From CAWJMF01 sp963843945 (GTDB lineage Bacteria; Vulcanimicrobiota; Vulcanimicrobiia; Vulcanimicrobiales; Vulcanimicrobiaceae), in NCBI GenBank assembly GCA_963843945.1, contig CAWJMF010000005.1:62001-126000 (forward strand): 64,000 bases of DNA. The letters are read 5' to 3'. A model generated the notes under the pieces. That model was not told the origin of the DNA, did not search any database, and saw only the letters and a list, made by a program, of their open reading frames with translations. Position numbers and translations under genes: made by a program. Positions 6,630 through 14,790 of the stretch are shown here, one piece after another; position 1 is the stretch's first letter; every line of letters begins with the position of its first letter.

Positions 6630-9440
6630 CTACGCAGGAACCGGCTCCGGCGCGACCAGCTCCGACGTAAACGCCTCGATAACATCGCCCTGCTTGAGAT
6701 CCGAGAACTTCGCGATCTGCACGCCGCACTCGAACCCATCCGCGACTTCGCGCACGTCGTCCTTGAAACGGCGCAGCGATTCGAGTTCGGATTCGAACAC
6801 AACGGCCGAGTCCCGTAAGATTCGAACTTTCGAGCCGCGCAGCAGCTTGCCGCTTTGCACGTAGCAGCCGGCGATCGTGCCGATCTTCGAGACCTTGAAG
6901 ACTTCGCGGACTTCGGCGCGCCCGAGAATGACCTCGCGGAATTTGGGTGCGAGCATGCCGACCATGGCCTTGCGCAGGTCGTTCTCCACGTCGTAGATGA
7001 CGTTGTAGAAGCGCAGGTCGACTTGTTCGTTTTCGCCGAGGCGCTTGACCGTTTCGTCCGGCCGGATGTTGAATCCGATCAGGACGGCGTTCGAGGCGCT
7101 GGCGAGGTTGACGTCGTTGGGCGTGATCGCGCCGACGCCGGCGTAGATGACGCGGATGTCGACCTCGGCGTTGGAGATGCCCTCGACGCGCGAGCGCAGC
7201 GCTTCGACCGCACCCTGGCCGTCAGCCTTGAGGATGAGGTTGAGCGTCTTGCGCGCGCCGTCCGTCGGCATCTGCATGAAGCTCTCGAGCGAGATGCGCG
7301 GTCCGGTCGCCGCAGCGATGCGGACTTCCTGACGGCGCGAACTGCGCTTGGCGGCAGCTTCGCGTGCAACGCGTTCGTCGGAGACGACCACCAGCGTGTC
7401 GCCGGCGCTGGGCACGTCGGAGAGACCCATGATCTCGACCGGAATCGAGGGACCGGCCTTCTTCACTTGTTTGCCCTTGTCGTCGAGCAGCGCCCGGATC
7501 TTGCCATAGGCGCTACCGACCACCACGACGTCGCCGGCCCGCAGCGTGCCGTTTTGGATCAGCACCGTGGCGACGGCGCCGCGGCCCTTGTCCAAGGCCG
7601 ACTCGATCACCACGCCCTGGGCGCGGCGATTCTTGTTGGCCTTGAGGTCGCGGATGTCGGCTTCGAGCAAGACGGTTTCGAGCAGCGCGTCGATGCCGTC
7701 GCCGGTACGCGCCGAGACGGGAACCATTTCGGTCTTGCCGCCCCAGTCGACCGGTTGCAGACCTTGTTCGGAGAGCTGCGATTTGACGCGGTCGGGTTGC
7801 GCGTCTTCCTTATCCATCTTGTTGATGGCGACGACGATCGGCACGTTCGCGGCGCGAATGTGCGAGATCGCTTCGATCGTTTGCGGCATGACGCCATCGT
7901 CGGCCGCGACCACGAGGATCGCAACGTCGGTAACTTTCGCGCCGCGCGCTCGCATCGCGGTGAACGCTTCGTGACCGGGAGTATCGATAAAGGTCAACTT
8001 GCGATCGTTGCGCTCGACGGTGTAAGCGCCGATGCGCTGCGTGATGCCGCCGGCCTCGCCCGAAGCGACGCTGGCCGAACGAATCTTATCGAGCAGCGAG
8101 GTCTTGCCGTGGTCGACGTGCCCGAGCACCGTGACGACGGGCGGACGCGTCGTCATCAATTCGGGCCGGTCTTCTTCTTGCTCGACGACGACTTCTTCGC
8201 CGGCTTCCTTGATGACGGCGTTAAAACCGAACTTGCGCGCGACGTTCTGCGCGACCGTGGCCGGAATGTTCTGGTTGATGGTCGCCATCGTGCCGATCTT
8301 GATGAGCTCTTTGATCACGTCCTTAGCGGGCACGATCATCGAGGTCGCCAGCTCTTGCACGGTTAGGACGTCCGGAATCTCGATCGTTTCGAGAACCGCT
8401 TTCTCGACCGCGGGGCCGGCGTCGAGCGAACCGCTCTTCTTACGCCGCCGCTCCTTGTCGAGGAGCATCTCCTTCTCGCGGTCCTTCTTGGCGGCCGCGT
8501 CTTCGCGGTCGCGCCCGCCCGGACGCTGACCGCGCGGGCCGCCCGAACTCGGGCTCGGGCCCTGGGTGCCCGGCGCTCCGGGGGCCGGGGTTGGATTGAA
8601 GGGGCGCGGCCCGCCGGCGGGCGGCGTGAGCGGCCGGAACGGTCCGTTGCCGGCCCGGCGTACCGGCGCGCCGGGCTGACCGGGGCGCGGCGCGATTTGG
8701 TTGCTCTGGAGCGGACGGGGCTGATAGCCCTGGCCCGGCATGCCGGGTTGTCCGGGGCGCGGCGCGACGCCGGGGCGTCCGGGAATTCCCGTGGCGGGAC
8801 CCGGCGCAGCCGACGCCGCGACGCCGGTCGGCGCCGGAGCCGGCGCGACCGGACGGGGTTCGGCGATCGTGGAACGGCCGGCCGGAACCGGCCGGAGCTG
8901 CGGGATGGGCGCTTCGGGCACCGGCGCCGCCGGTCGCGGCGGACGCGGTGCCGGACGCTCGGCCGCCGGCTCGACCGGCGCCTTGGGGGGCGCGGAATCG
9001 TCCTGAGGCTTGGACTCGGCGACGGCAGCGGCGGGTGCCGCAGGCGCGGCGACGGGCACTTCGGGAGCGCTTTGGACGGCGGCCGGCGCAGCCGGAGCGG
9101 CCGGTGCAGCCTTGGCCGTACGGCGCGCGGGCGTGGTGACCGGTTTGAGGGTCGGGACCGGCTCGGCGGGCGCGGCTACCGGCTCGACGGCCTTGGCCGT
9201 CTTGCGGGGAGCGGCTTTCTTGGGCGCCGCGGGGGCCGCCGGCGCTGCCGCGGCAGCTTTGGGAGCCGCCTTGCTGCCGCCGAGCAGAACGCCTCTGACG
9301 AGTTCGGCGATGTTGTCGTCGACGACGCTAAGTTGGTTCTTCGCTTCTAAGCCGAGCTGTTCGAATAGTCCGATCAGGTCTTTCGAAGAAAGCCCCAGAT
9401 CTTTCGCCAGCTCGAAAATGCGCACTTTACCGGTTGCCAT
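6630..9440 (-). CDS. infB: Translation initiation factor IF-2
   Basis: 936 residues, starting at the ATG at 9440 with AAAGGA five bases upstream (the frame is open to 9473). An IF2_N-type domain (KVRIFELAKDLGLSS) covers about the first 55 residues. A very long Ala/Pro/Gly-rich linker follows to about 325, then a basic patch. The G domain has GHVDHGKT at 440-447, DTPGHE and NKMD. The conserved C-terminal domains II-IV complete it. IF-2 delivers initiator tRNA to the 30S subunit. The disordered linker is longer than in most families but typical of GC-rich bacteria. Confidence 0.97.
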   Translation of the reverse strand: MATGKVRIFELAKDLGLSSKDLIGLFEQLGLEAKNQLSVVDDNIAELVRGVLLGGSKAAPKAAAAAPAAPAAPKKAAPRKTAKAVEPVAAPAEPVPTLKPVTTPARRTAKAAPAAPAAPAAVQSAPEVPVAAPAAPAAAVAESKPQDDSAPPKAPVEPAAERPAPRPPRPAAPVPEAPIPQLRPVPAGRSTIAEPRPVAPAPAPTGVAASAAPGPATGIPGRPGVAPRPGQPGMPGQGYQPRPLQSNQIAPRPGQPGAPVRRAGNGPFRPLTPPAGGPRPFNPTPAPGAPGTQGPSPSSGGPRGQRPGGRDREDAAAKKDREKEMLLDKERRRKKSGSLDAGPAVEKAVLETIEIPDVLTVQELATSMIVPAKDVIKELIKIGTMATINQNIPATVAQNVARKFGFNAVIKEAGEEVVVEQEEDRPELMTTRPPVVTVLGHVDHGKTSLLDKIRSASVASGEAGGITQRIGAYTVERNDRKLTFIDTPGHEAFTAMRARGAKVTDVAILVVAADDGVMPQTIEAISHIRAANVPIVVAINKMDKEDAQPDRVKSQLSEQGLQPVDWGGKTEMVPVSARTGDGIDALLETVLLEADIRDLKANKNRRAQGVVIESALDKGRGAVATVLIQNGTLRAGDVVVVGSAYGKIRALLDDKGKQVKKAGPSIPVEIMGLSDVPSAGDTLVVVSDERVAREAAAKRSSRRQEVRIAAATGPRISLESFMQMPTDGARKTLNLILKADGQGAVEALRSRVEGISNAEVDIRVIYAGVGAITPNDVNLASASNAVLIGFNIRPDETVKRLGENEQVDLRFYNVIYDVENDLRKAMVGMLAPKFREVILGRAEVREVFKVSKIGTIAGCYVQSGKLLRGSKVRILRDSAVVFESELESLRRFKDDVREVADGFECGVQIAKFSDLKQGDVIEAFTSELVAPEPVPA

Positions 9441-9575
9441 ATCGTCCTTTTCAAAACCCGTTCGCCGCGTCAATGGCTGCGTTCGGGAAGCCTCTTACTT
9501 CATCGCTTGTCGCTCCGGCCGCGTGGGGGAACCCGCCTATCATACACGCCTTGGCCGCGCTCGGCAAAGAGCCGC

Positions 9576-9788
9576 TCAGGCCCAATCCAGCGCGGCCGCG
9601 GCGGACGCCAAGGCAGCGAAGCGTTTGTTCTTCGCCACGCGTCGCGCGCACGAATCGGAACAGAGGTATGCGCCCCGGCCGGGCGCGCGATGTCGCGCCC
9701 GGTCGGGTTGCCACCCGTCCTCACGCCGCACGAAGCGCACGAGTTCGGTTTGAGCGAAGCGCCGCCGGCATCCGACGCAGGTTCGCGT
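9576..9788 (-). CDS. ylxR: YlxR-family RNA-binding protein (DUF448), start unresolved
   Basis: A short frame between nusA and infB encodes T-RTCVGCRRRFAQTELVRFV, the hallmark of YlxR. It is followed by a GRGAYLC segment and an AKNKRFAALAS C-terminus, and stops with TGA at 9578. The position between nusA and infB is the standard one, and YlxR has been linked to RNA binding and RNase P. No ATG, GTG or TTG lies between the last in-frame stop (within nusA) and the conserved residues; GTT at 9794 is the nearest valine-type codon. I therefore mark only the homologous body. Confidence 0.8.
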   Translation of the reverse strand, partial: TRTCVGCRRRFAQTELVRFVRREDGWQPDRARHRAPGRGAYLCSDSCARRVAKNKRFAALASAAAALDWA

Positions 9789-9804
9789 CGGAACGCGCGC
9801 CGCG

Positions 9805-11046
9805 TTATTCGCCGGCTCCGTTTTCGTCGCGGCGTTCCAGCATGGTGCGCCGGAACTCCTCGAGCTTGCGGATCAACTCCGGATCGATCGCGGGTGCCGC
9901 AGCCTCGCCCTCCGGCGCTTCGCCATCCGCGGCGACCGGCTCGGGCTCGGGTGCGTGCAGGCGCTCTTCGCGCTCGACCAAGTAGCGGGCGCGCGCCTCT
10001 TCGGCGTCGGCTTCGCTCGTGATATCGAGACGCCAGCCGGTCAGCCGCGCGGCAAGCCGCACGTTCTGGCCTTCGCGTCCAATCGCGAGCGAGAGCTGAT
10101 AATCCGGTACCGTCACGAGTCCGACGCCCTCGTCCTCGAACAACTCCACGCCGAGCACCTTGGCCGGCGCGAGCGCGTTGCTGATGAACGTAACCGGATC
10201 CGGCGACCAGCGGATGATGTCGATTTTCTCGCCGCGCAGCTCGTCCGAGACAGCGGCGATCCGGCTGGACTTCGGCCCGAGGCACGCGCCGACCGCGTCC
10301 ACTTCGGGACGATGCGAATGCACGGCGACTTTCGAGCGGCTGCCGGGCTCGCGCGCGATGGCCATGATTTCGACGATGTCGTCGTCGATCTCGGGGACCT
10401 CGGCCTCGAGCAAACGCTGCACGAGCCCCTCGGCAGCACGCGAGAGAATGATCTGCGGACCTTTGCTCGTCTTGCGCACGTCGAGAACGTAGGCGCGAAT
10501 GCGGTCGTTGATGCGATAGTTCTCGCGCGGCACTTGCTCCGAAAGCGGCAGAAGAGCCTCCGTCTTTCCGAGGTCGACGTACATGTTGCGCTGTTCGTAG
10601 CGCTGGACGGTGCCCATCGCGATGTCGTGCAGCTTCTGGCTGTATTCGTTGAAAATCGTGTCGCGCTCGGCCTCGCGGATACGCTGCACGATGACTTGCT
10701 TAGCGGTTTGCGCGGCGATGCGTCCGAATTGCTTCGGCGTCACTTCTTCGTCGTAGTAGTCGCCCGGCTCGTACTTTGCGCCGGCCTCTTTGCGCGAGAC
10801 CTCGAGTTTGGGGTCGGCGACTTCGTCGACGACGAGCCGGCGATGGTAAACCTTATATTCGCCGGTGTCCCGGTCGATCGAGACGATCGCGTTGGCCTCG
10901 GCCCCGAAGTTCCGTTTGTAGGCCGAAAGCAAGGCGGCCTCGAGCGCTTCGAGCAGCATCTCGAACGGGATCGCGCGCTCGCCTTGCAAGGCGCGCAGCG
11001 ATTCGCGCAGGGTCGGTTCGTCGGGGGCGGTTTTCGTCGCTTTCAT
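9805..11046 (-). CDS. nusA: Transcription termination/antitermination factor NusA
   Basis: 413 residues from ATG 11046, which overlaps the rimP stop as ATGA. The NusA N-terminal RNAP-binding domain (E-M-L-L-E-A-L-E-A-A), an S1 domain and two KH domains (with VGACLGPKSSRI and LAIGREGQNVRLAARLTGWRLDI) are all present. The C-terminus is a short acidic/proline tail. It modulates pausing and termination and usually autoregulates this operon. Normal length for bacteria lacking the acidic repeats. Confidence 0.96.
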   Translation of the reverse strand: MKATKTAPDEPTLRESLRALQGERAIPFEMLLEALEAALLSAYKRNFGAEANAIVSIDRDTGEYKVYHRRLVVDEVADPKLEVSRKEAGAKYEPGDYYDEEVTPKQFGRIAAQTAKQVIVQRIREAERDTIFNEYSQKLHDIAMGTVQRYEQRNMYVDLGKTEALLPLSEQVPRENYRINDRIRAYVLDVRKTSKGPQIILSRAAEGLVQRLLEAEVPEIDDDIVEIMAIAREPGSRSKVAVHSHRPEVDAVGACLGPKSSRIAAVSDELRGEKIDIIRWSPDPVTFISNALAPAKVLGVELFEDEGVGLVTVPDYQLSLAIGREGQNVRLAARLTGWRLDITSEADAEEARARYLVEREERLHAPEPEPVAADGEAPEGEAAAPAIDPELIRKLEEFRRTMLERRDENGAGE

Positions 11047-11540
11047 CGTTCGTCTCGTCTCTCTCGCTTGTCGCGCCGCAGCGCGGCCCGGTAATCGAAC
11101 TCGAGGTTCGCGGATTTGATCATCTCGAGCGGAATGGGAAGTTCGCCCTTGTCGGTGGCGAGGATCGCGGCGTTGCCGCGCACGCCGAGCAGCTTGCCGC
11201 GATGCGTGCGCTCGCGCCCGATCGGCAGCGTCGTTTGCACGCAGACGTCCCGGTCGCGGAAACGGTCGTAATCGGCCGGCCGCAGGAGCGGCCGGTCGAG
11301 TCCCGGCGACTCGACGGCCAGCGAGTACGAGTCGCTTTCGCTCTCGAGCAGCTCGTTGAGCCGCGCGCCGATGCGTTCGCACAAGGCGACGTCGACGCCC
11401 TTCGTACGATCGACGACGAGCGTCAGATCGAGCGCGCGTCCGTGACGCTGCACGCGATGCGACACGATCTCGACGTCGCGAAACTCTTCTTCGTACGGCA
11501 ACGATAACGCCGCCCGCTCGAAGCTTTCAGCCAATCCCAA
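11043..11540 (-). CDS. rimP: Ribosome maturation factor RimP
   Basis: 165 residues with the RimP signature (LDLTLVVDRTKGVDVALCERI and Y-S-L-A-V-E-S-P-G-L-D-R-P-L) and a C-terminal Sm-like barrel. It is required for 30S maturation. The start is TTG at 11540 with GGAAAG upstream; no better start is in frame. It is the first gene of the long operon, and a promoter lies about 75 bases upstream. Confidence 0.92.
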   Translation of the reverse strand: MGLAESFERAALSLPYEEEFRDVEIVSHRVQRHGRALDLTLVVDRTKGVDVALCERIGARLNELLESESDSYSLAVESPGLDRPLLRPADYDRFRDRDVCVQTTLPIGRERTHRGKLLGVRGNAAILATDKGELPIPLEMIKSANLEFDYRAALRRDKRERRDER

Positions 11541-11615
11541 ACGCTTTCCGAAAGACCCCCGACAACAACGAAGCGCGGGACCTGCCCACGCTTTTTCTTC
11601 AGAAACCTCGGGTAT

Positions 11616-11643
11616 TGTAGCATGCCCGGCGCGTCGCGCGCAA
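11616..11643 (-). promoter_or_regulatory. Promoter of the rimP-nusA-infB operon
   Basis: On the minus strand TTGCGC (11643-11638) is followed after 16 bases by TACAAT (11621-11616), preceded by TGC as an extended -10. It would give a leader of about 65-70 bases before the rimP TTG. This is the best sigma70-like promoter in the window and is correctly placed for the longest operon. Confidence 0.6.
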
Positions 11644-11650
11644 CCGACCC

Positions 11651-13324
11651 TCAGGTGGGACGCGGTTTAGGGACCTCCGGCAAGCCGCCCGGCAACGGTT
11701 TCGTCCCGGGATCGAACTTCTCGCCGTTGCACGGCCCCACGGTATACCCGCCGGTCGGGCCTGCGGCGAACTGCTGGACGTACCAACCGCTGCAGATCTC
11801 GAAGCCGAAGATCGACGTCTTTTTGAGAACGTACATGATGTTCGGGCCCATCAGCGGGTTGCTCTTCACCTTGATGACGTAGAGCGCTTTCGCCAATACT
11901 TCGGGCGGCGGCGCGGCCGCCTTGAAGTACTCGGCTTCCGCTTCGGCGATCGCCGCGTTCAGGTCGTTCGTGATGTGGTGCTGCGAGTAGCTCACCGGCG
12001 AGCCGCCCGGGATTAAGCTCAGGAGCCGGTCGTTGAGCTTGGCGAGGACGCCGCTGGCAATGGGCGAGGGCGCCGAGCGGAGCGCAACCTGCGGGCCCGG
12101 CGACGCCGGCGGCCCTTTAGCTGGAGCCGCGCCGTGACCCGGGCCTGGGGCGTTTCCCACGCCGGCAGCTCCGGCCGGACCCGCGGCCGGACGGTTCGCG
12201 CTCGTGCCGCCGGCCGGGCCGAGGTGGGCCTGCAGGCTAGTCGCGGCCGACGTGGCCTGCGCCGCCGGCGCCCCGTTTGCCGCCGCCGGAGCGGCCGCAG
12301 CCGGTGCAGCGCTGGGTCGAGCCGTTGCCGGCGCAGCCGTCGCGGGTGCGGCCGTCGCGGGGGGCGCGGTCGCGGGAGCCGCGGTGGGACGAGCGGTCGG
12401 AGCTGCGGTCGGGCGAGCCGTCGGCGCTTCGGTCGGGCGGGCCGTCGGGGCGGCCGTAGGCCGTGCGGTCGGCGCCGCGGTCGGGGCCGCAGTGGGCCGT
12501 GCGGTCGGGACAGCCGTCGGGCGGGCGGTTGGTTCGGGCGTCGGCCGGGCCGTCGGCGCGACGGTGGGCCGCGCGGTCGGCGCGAGGGTCGGCGGCTGGG
12601 TGGGCACCACGACGAGCACGGTCGGGCGTGCCGTCGGCGGAAGCGTGGGAAGCGGAGTCGGTTTGGCAGTCGGCGCGACGGTGGGCTCCGGAGTCGGCGG
12701 CAAGGTCGGAACTGCCGTCGGCGGCCGCGTCGGGGCCAGCGTGGGCGGAGCCGTCGGAAGGGGCGAGGGCGGAAGGGTCGGCGGCCGCGTCGGAAGCGGA
12801 AGCGGCGAGGCAGAGGGCGGCAAGGCCGTCGGAACTTCGCTCGGCTCCGGACTTGGCTCGCGGGTCGGGGGCGCGGTCCGGACCGGGGCGAGGATCGCGA
12901 TCCGCGCGGGAGGCTGCGGCGTACCGTCCGGCGTGATCTTGGCGAGTTCCGGGCGATGCTGCGCGCTGCGGGGCGCCACTCGCGGCCGCGTCGGCCGGGG
13001 CGGTTGCGTCTTCGGGCGGGGTAGCGGCCGGGGCCGCACCACGACCCGTTGCGGCGGCGGAGGCAACGGCGTCGGCGGCAGCGGCGGCAAGGTGGGCTGC
13101 GGCGGCGGCGAGGGCGGGGCCGGTGCGGGCGCGCTGCGCTCGACGCTCGAGACGGTGAACGTCTCGTTATCGGGCGCTTGCGAGCCCGCGGAAGATACCG
13201 CCGGGACGAGCACGTGCACGCTGAAAAAGAGCACCAAAAGCAGGTGCAGCAAGAGCGAAAGAACGTACGCGACTGAAAGGCGTCGACGCATTCCCGCAGC
13301 CTTCGGGTCGTCCGCGCGACTCAC
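11651..13324 (-). CDS. TonB-like membrane protein with long Pro/Thr-rich repeat spacer
   Basis: 557 residues from GTG 13324 (or ATG 13291). A short basic cytoplasmic tail and one transmembrane helix (SVAYVLSLLLHLLLVLFFSV) anchor it, as in TonB/TolA. A proline-rich stretch and then about 150 residues of PTARPT-xAPT repeats would span the periplasm. The last about 130 residues form a distinct domain with two cysteines (EICSGW ... VGPCNGEKF) that does not resemble the TonB C-terminal fold. The repeat is a DNA minisatellite at about 12300-12850. No ExbB/ExbD is adjacent. Function unknown; a periplasm-spanning linker is the best inference. Confidence 0.7.
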   Translation of the reverse strand: MSRADDPKAAGMRRRLSVAYVLSLLLHLLLVLFFSVHVLVPAVSSAGSQAPDNETFTVSSVERSAPAPAPPSPPPQPTLPPLPPTPLPPPPQRVVVRPRPLPRPKTQPPRPTRPRVAPRSAQHRPELAKITPDGTPQPPARIAILAPVRTAPPTREPSPEPSEVPTALPPSASPLPLPTRPPTLPPSPLPTAPPTLAPTRPPTAVPTLPPTPEPTVAPTAKPTPLPTLPPTARPTVLVVVPTQPPTLAPTARPTVAPTARPTPEPTARPTAVPTARPTAAPTAAPTARPTAAPTARPTEAPTARPTAAPTARPTAAPATAPPATAAPATAAPATARPSAAPAAAAPAAANGAPAAQATSAATSLQAHLGPAGGTSANRPAAGPAGAAGVGNAPGPGHGAAPAKGPPASPGPQVALRSAPSPIASGVLAKLNDRLLSLIPGGSPVSYSQHHITNDLNAAIAEAEAEYFKAAAPPPEVLAKALYVIKVKSNPLMGPNIMYVLKKTSIFGFEICSGWYVQQFAAGPTGGYTVGPCNGEKFDPGTKPLPGGLPEVPKPRPT

Positions 13325-13347
13325 TTTCGCTGGGAACCAAACGTGAC

Positions 13348-14775
13348 ATGGGCGACTTCGCGCGCAAGCGCACGAAAATCGTGGCGACGATCGGACCGGC
13401 GTCGCGCGACCCCGCCACGCTGCGCGCGCTGTTGCGCGCCGGCGTCGACGTGGTTCGGCTGAACTTCTCGCATGGGACGCACGCGGAACACGGGGCGACG
13501 ATCGAGGACGTGCGCCGCATCGCCGCCGAATTGGACCGCCCGGTCGCGATCTTGCAAGACCTCCCTGGGCCGAAAGTCCGCACCGGGAAACTGGCCGGCG
13601 GCGTCGATGCAGTCCTCCTTGAAAAAGGCGCGGCGTTCACGCTTACGACCGAAGACATCGCCGGAACGGCCGACGGAGTAAGCGTCAACTATGCGGGCCT
13701 TGCTCGCGACGTTACGCCGGGAGCGCACGTCTATCTTGCCGACGGGGCGCTCGTCCTGACGATCCTGGACAAGAGCGAGACGGCGATCCGCACGCGGGTT
13801 GAGGTCGGCGGCCTGCTACGCGCCGAACAAGGCATCAACTATCCCGATGGAACGCTCGGCATCGCGACCGTGACGCCGCGCGATTTCGAGCACCTCGCAT
13901 TCGGGCTCGAGCGCGGCGTCGACTGGGTTGCCGTTTCGTTCGTACGGGCCGCCGAGGACATTGCCAGCGTGAAGCGCTTCATGGCGGCGCGCGGAGCGAA
14001 CGTGCCGGTGATGGCCAAGATCGAAAAGCACGAAGCGCTCGATTCGATCGACGAAATCCTCAAAGCGGCCGACGGCCTGATGGTCGCCCGCGGCGACCTC
14101 GGCATCGAGATTCCGCTCGAGCAAGTTCCGCTCGTGCAAAAGGATCTGATCGCGCGAGCCAACCGGGCCTCGAAGCCGGTCGTGACGGCGACGCAGATGC
14201 TCGAATCGATGATCGCCAGCCCGCGGCCGACGCGCGCCGAGACGACCGACGTCGCAAACGCCATCATCGACGGCACCGACGCGGTCATGCTCTCGGCCGA
14301 AACGGCGCGGGGCGCCTATCCGATCGAATCGGTGCGCGTGATGGCGACGATCGCGCTCGAGGTCGAGCGGCACTATCCGCACGACATGTTGCACGCCCGG
14401 CGGATCGAACGCACCTGGGCTTCCGGCCCGGCGGCGATCGCTCAAAGCGCCGTGCGCGTTGCGACCGAACTCGGCCTCGGCGTGATCGTCTGCGGCACGG
14501 CGACGGGCGTCACCGCGGCCGAGATCGCTTCGTTCCGTCCGCGCGCGCGCGTCCTCGCGCTGACCCTCGGAGCCGACGTCGCGCGCCGCTTGAACGTGGT
14601 GTGGGGCGTCGACGCGCGCGTGGTCCGGCACTTCGATTACTTCGAAGAACTGGTCGCGCTAGCCGAAGAGCAAGTCCGGCGCGACGGCGTGCCGGGCGAA
14701 GCCGAGTTCGCCTTGACTGCCGGCATGCCGATCGGGACGGGCACCAACGTCCTGAAGATCCATCACCTGTCCTAA
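13348..14775 (+). CDS. pyk: Pyruvate kinase
   Basis: 475 residues with the pyruvate kinase signature M-A-K-I-E-K-H-E-A-L, the catalytic barrel motifs (KIVATIGPASRD, VRLNFSHG, NYPDG, ARGDLGIE, VTATQMLESM, DAVMLSAETA) and a C-terminal regulatory domain. It makes pyruvate and ATP from phosphoenolpyruvate and ADP. It is divergent from the TonB-like gene with only 23 bases between starts, so its promoter overlaps that gene's 5' end. Confidence 0.97.
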   Translation: MGDFARKRTKIVATIGPASRDPATLRALLRAGVDVVRLNFSHGTHAEHGATIEDVRRIAAELDRPVAILQDLPGPKVRTGKLAGGVDAVLLEKGAAFTLTTEDIAGTADGVSVNYAGLARDVTPGAHVYLADGALVLTILDKSETAIRTRVEVGGLLRAEQGINYPDGTLGIATVTPRDFEHLAFGLERGVDWVAVSFVRAAEDIASVKRFMAARGANVPVMAKIEKHEALDSIDEILKAADGLMVARGDLGIEIPLEQVPLVQKDLIARANRASKPVVTATQMLESMIASPRPTRAETTDVANAIIDGTDAVMLSAETARGAYPIESVRVMATIALEVERHYPHDMLHARRIERTWASGPAAIAQSAVRVATELGLGVIVCGTATGVTAAEIASFRPRARVLALTLGADVARRLNVVWGVDARVVRHFDYFEELVALAEEQVRRDGVPGEAEFALTAGMPIGTGTNVLKIHHLS

Positions 14776-14790
14776 GGTCCGGCGAAGGCC

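Noticed and set aside
6855..8366. 500-codon plus-strand frame antisense to infB
   Set aside because: The minus-strand frame is a textbook IF-2. The antisense frame reflects high GC and codon bias, with composition (Asp, Arg, Val) typical of shadows.
9500..10285. Large minus-strand frame covering the nusA end and the ylxR region
   Set aside because: It is an out-of-frame shadow; the true YlxR sequence with R-T-C-V-G-C-R-R-R lies in a different frame.
12300..12850. Regular short repeats that could be mistaken for a CRISPR array
   Set aside because: Units are about 15-21 bases, contiguous, in frame and encode a PTARPT-type protein spacer; there are no unique spacers and no cas genes.
12204..13346. 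Long plus-strand open frame rich in G-R-A-V-G-A repeats antisense to the TonB-like gene
   Set aside because: It mirrors the minisatellite coding the Pro/Thr repeats on the other strand; repeats without stops create long antisense frames. It has no signal, anchor or known motif of its own.
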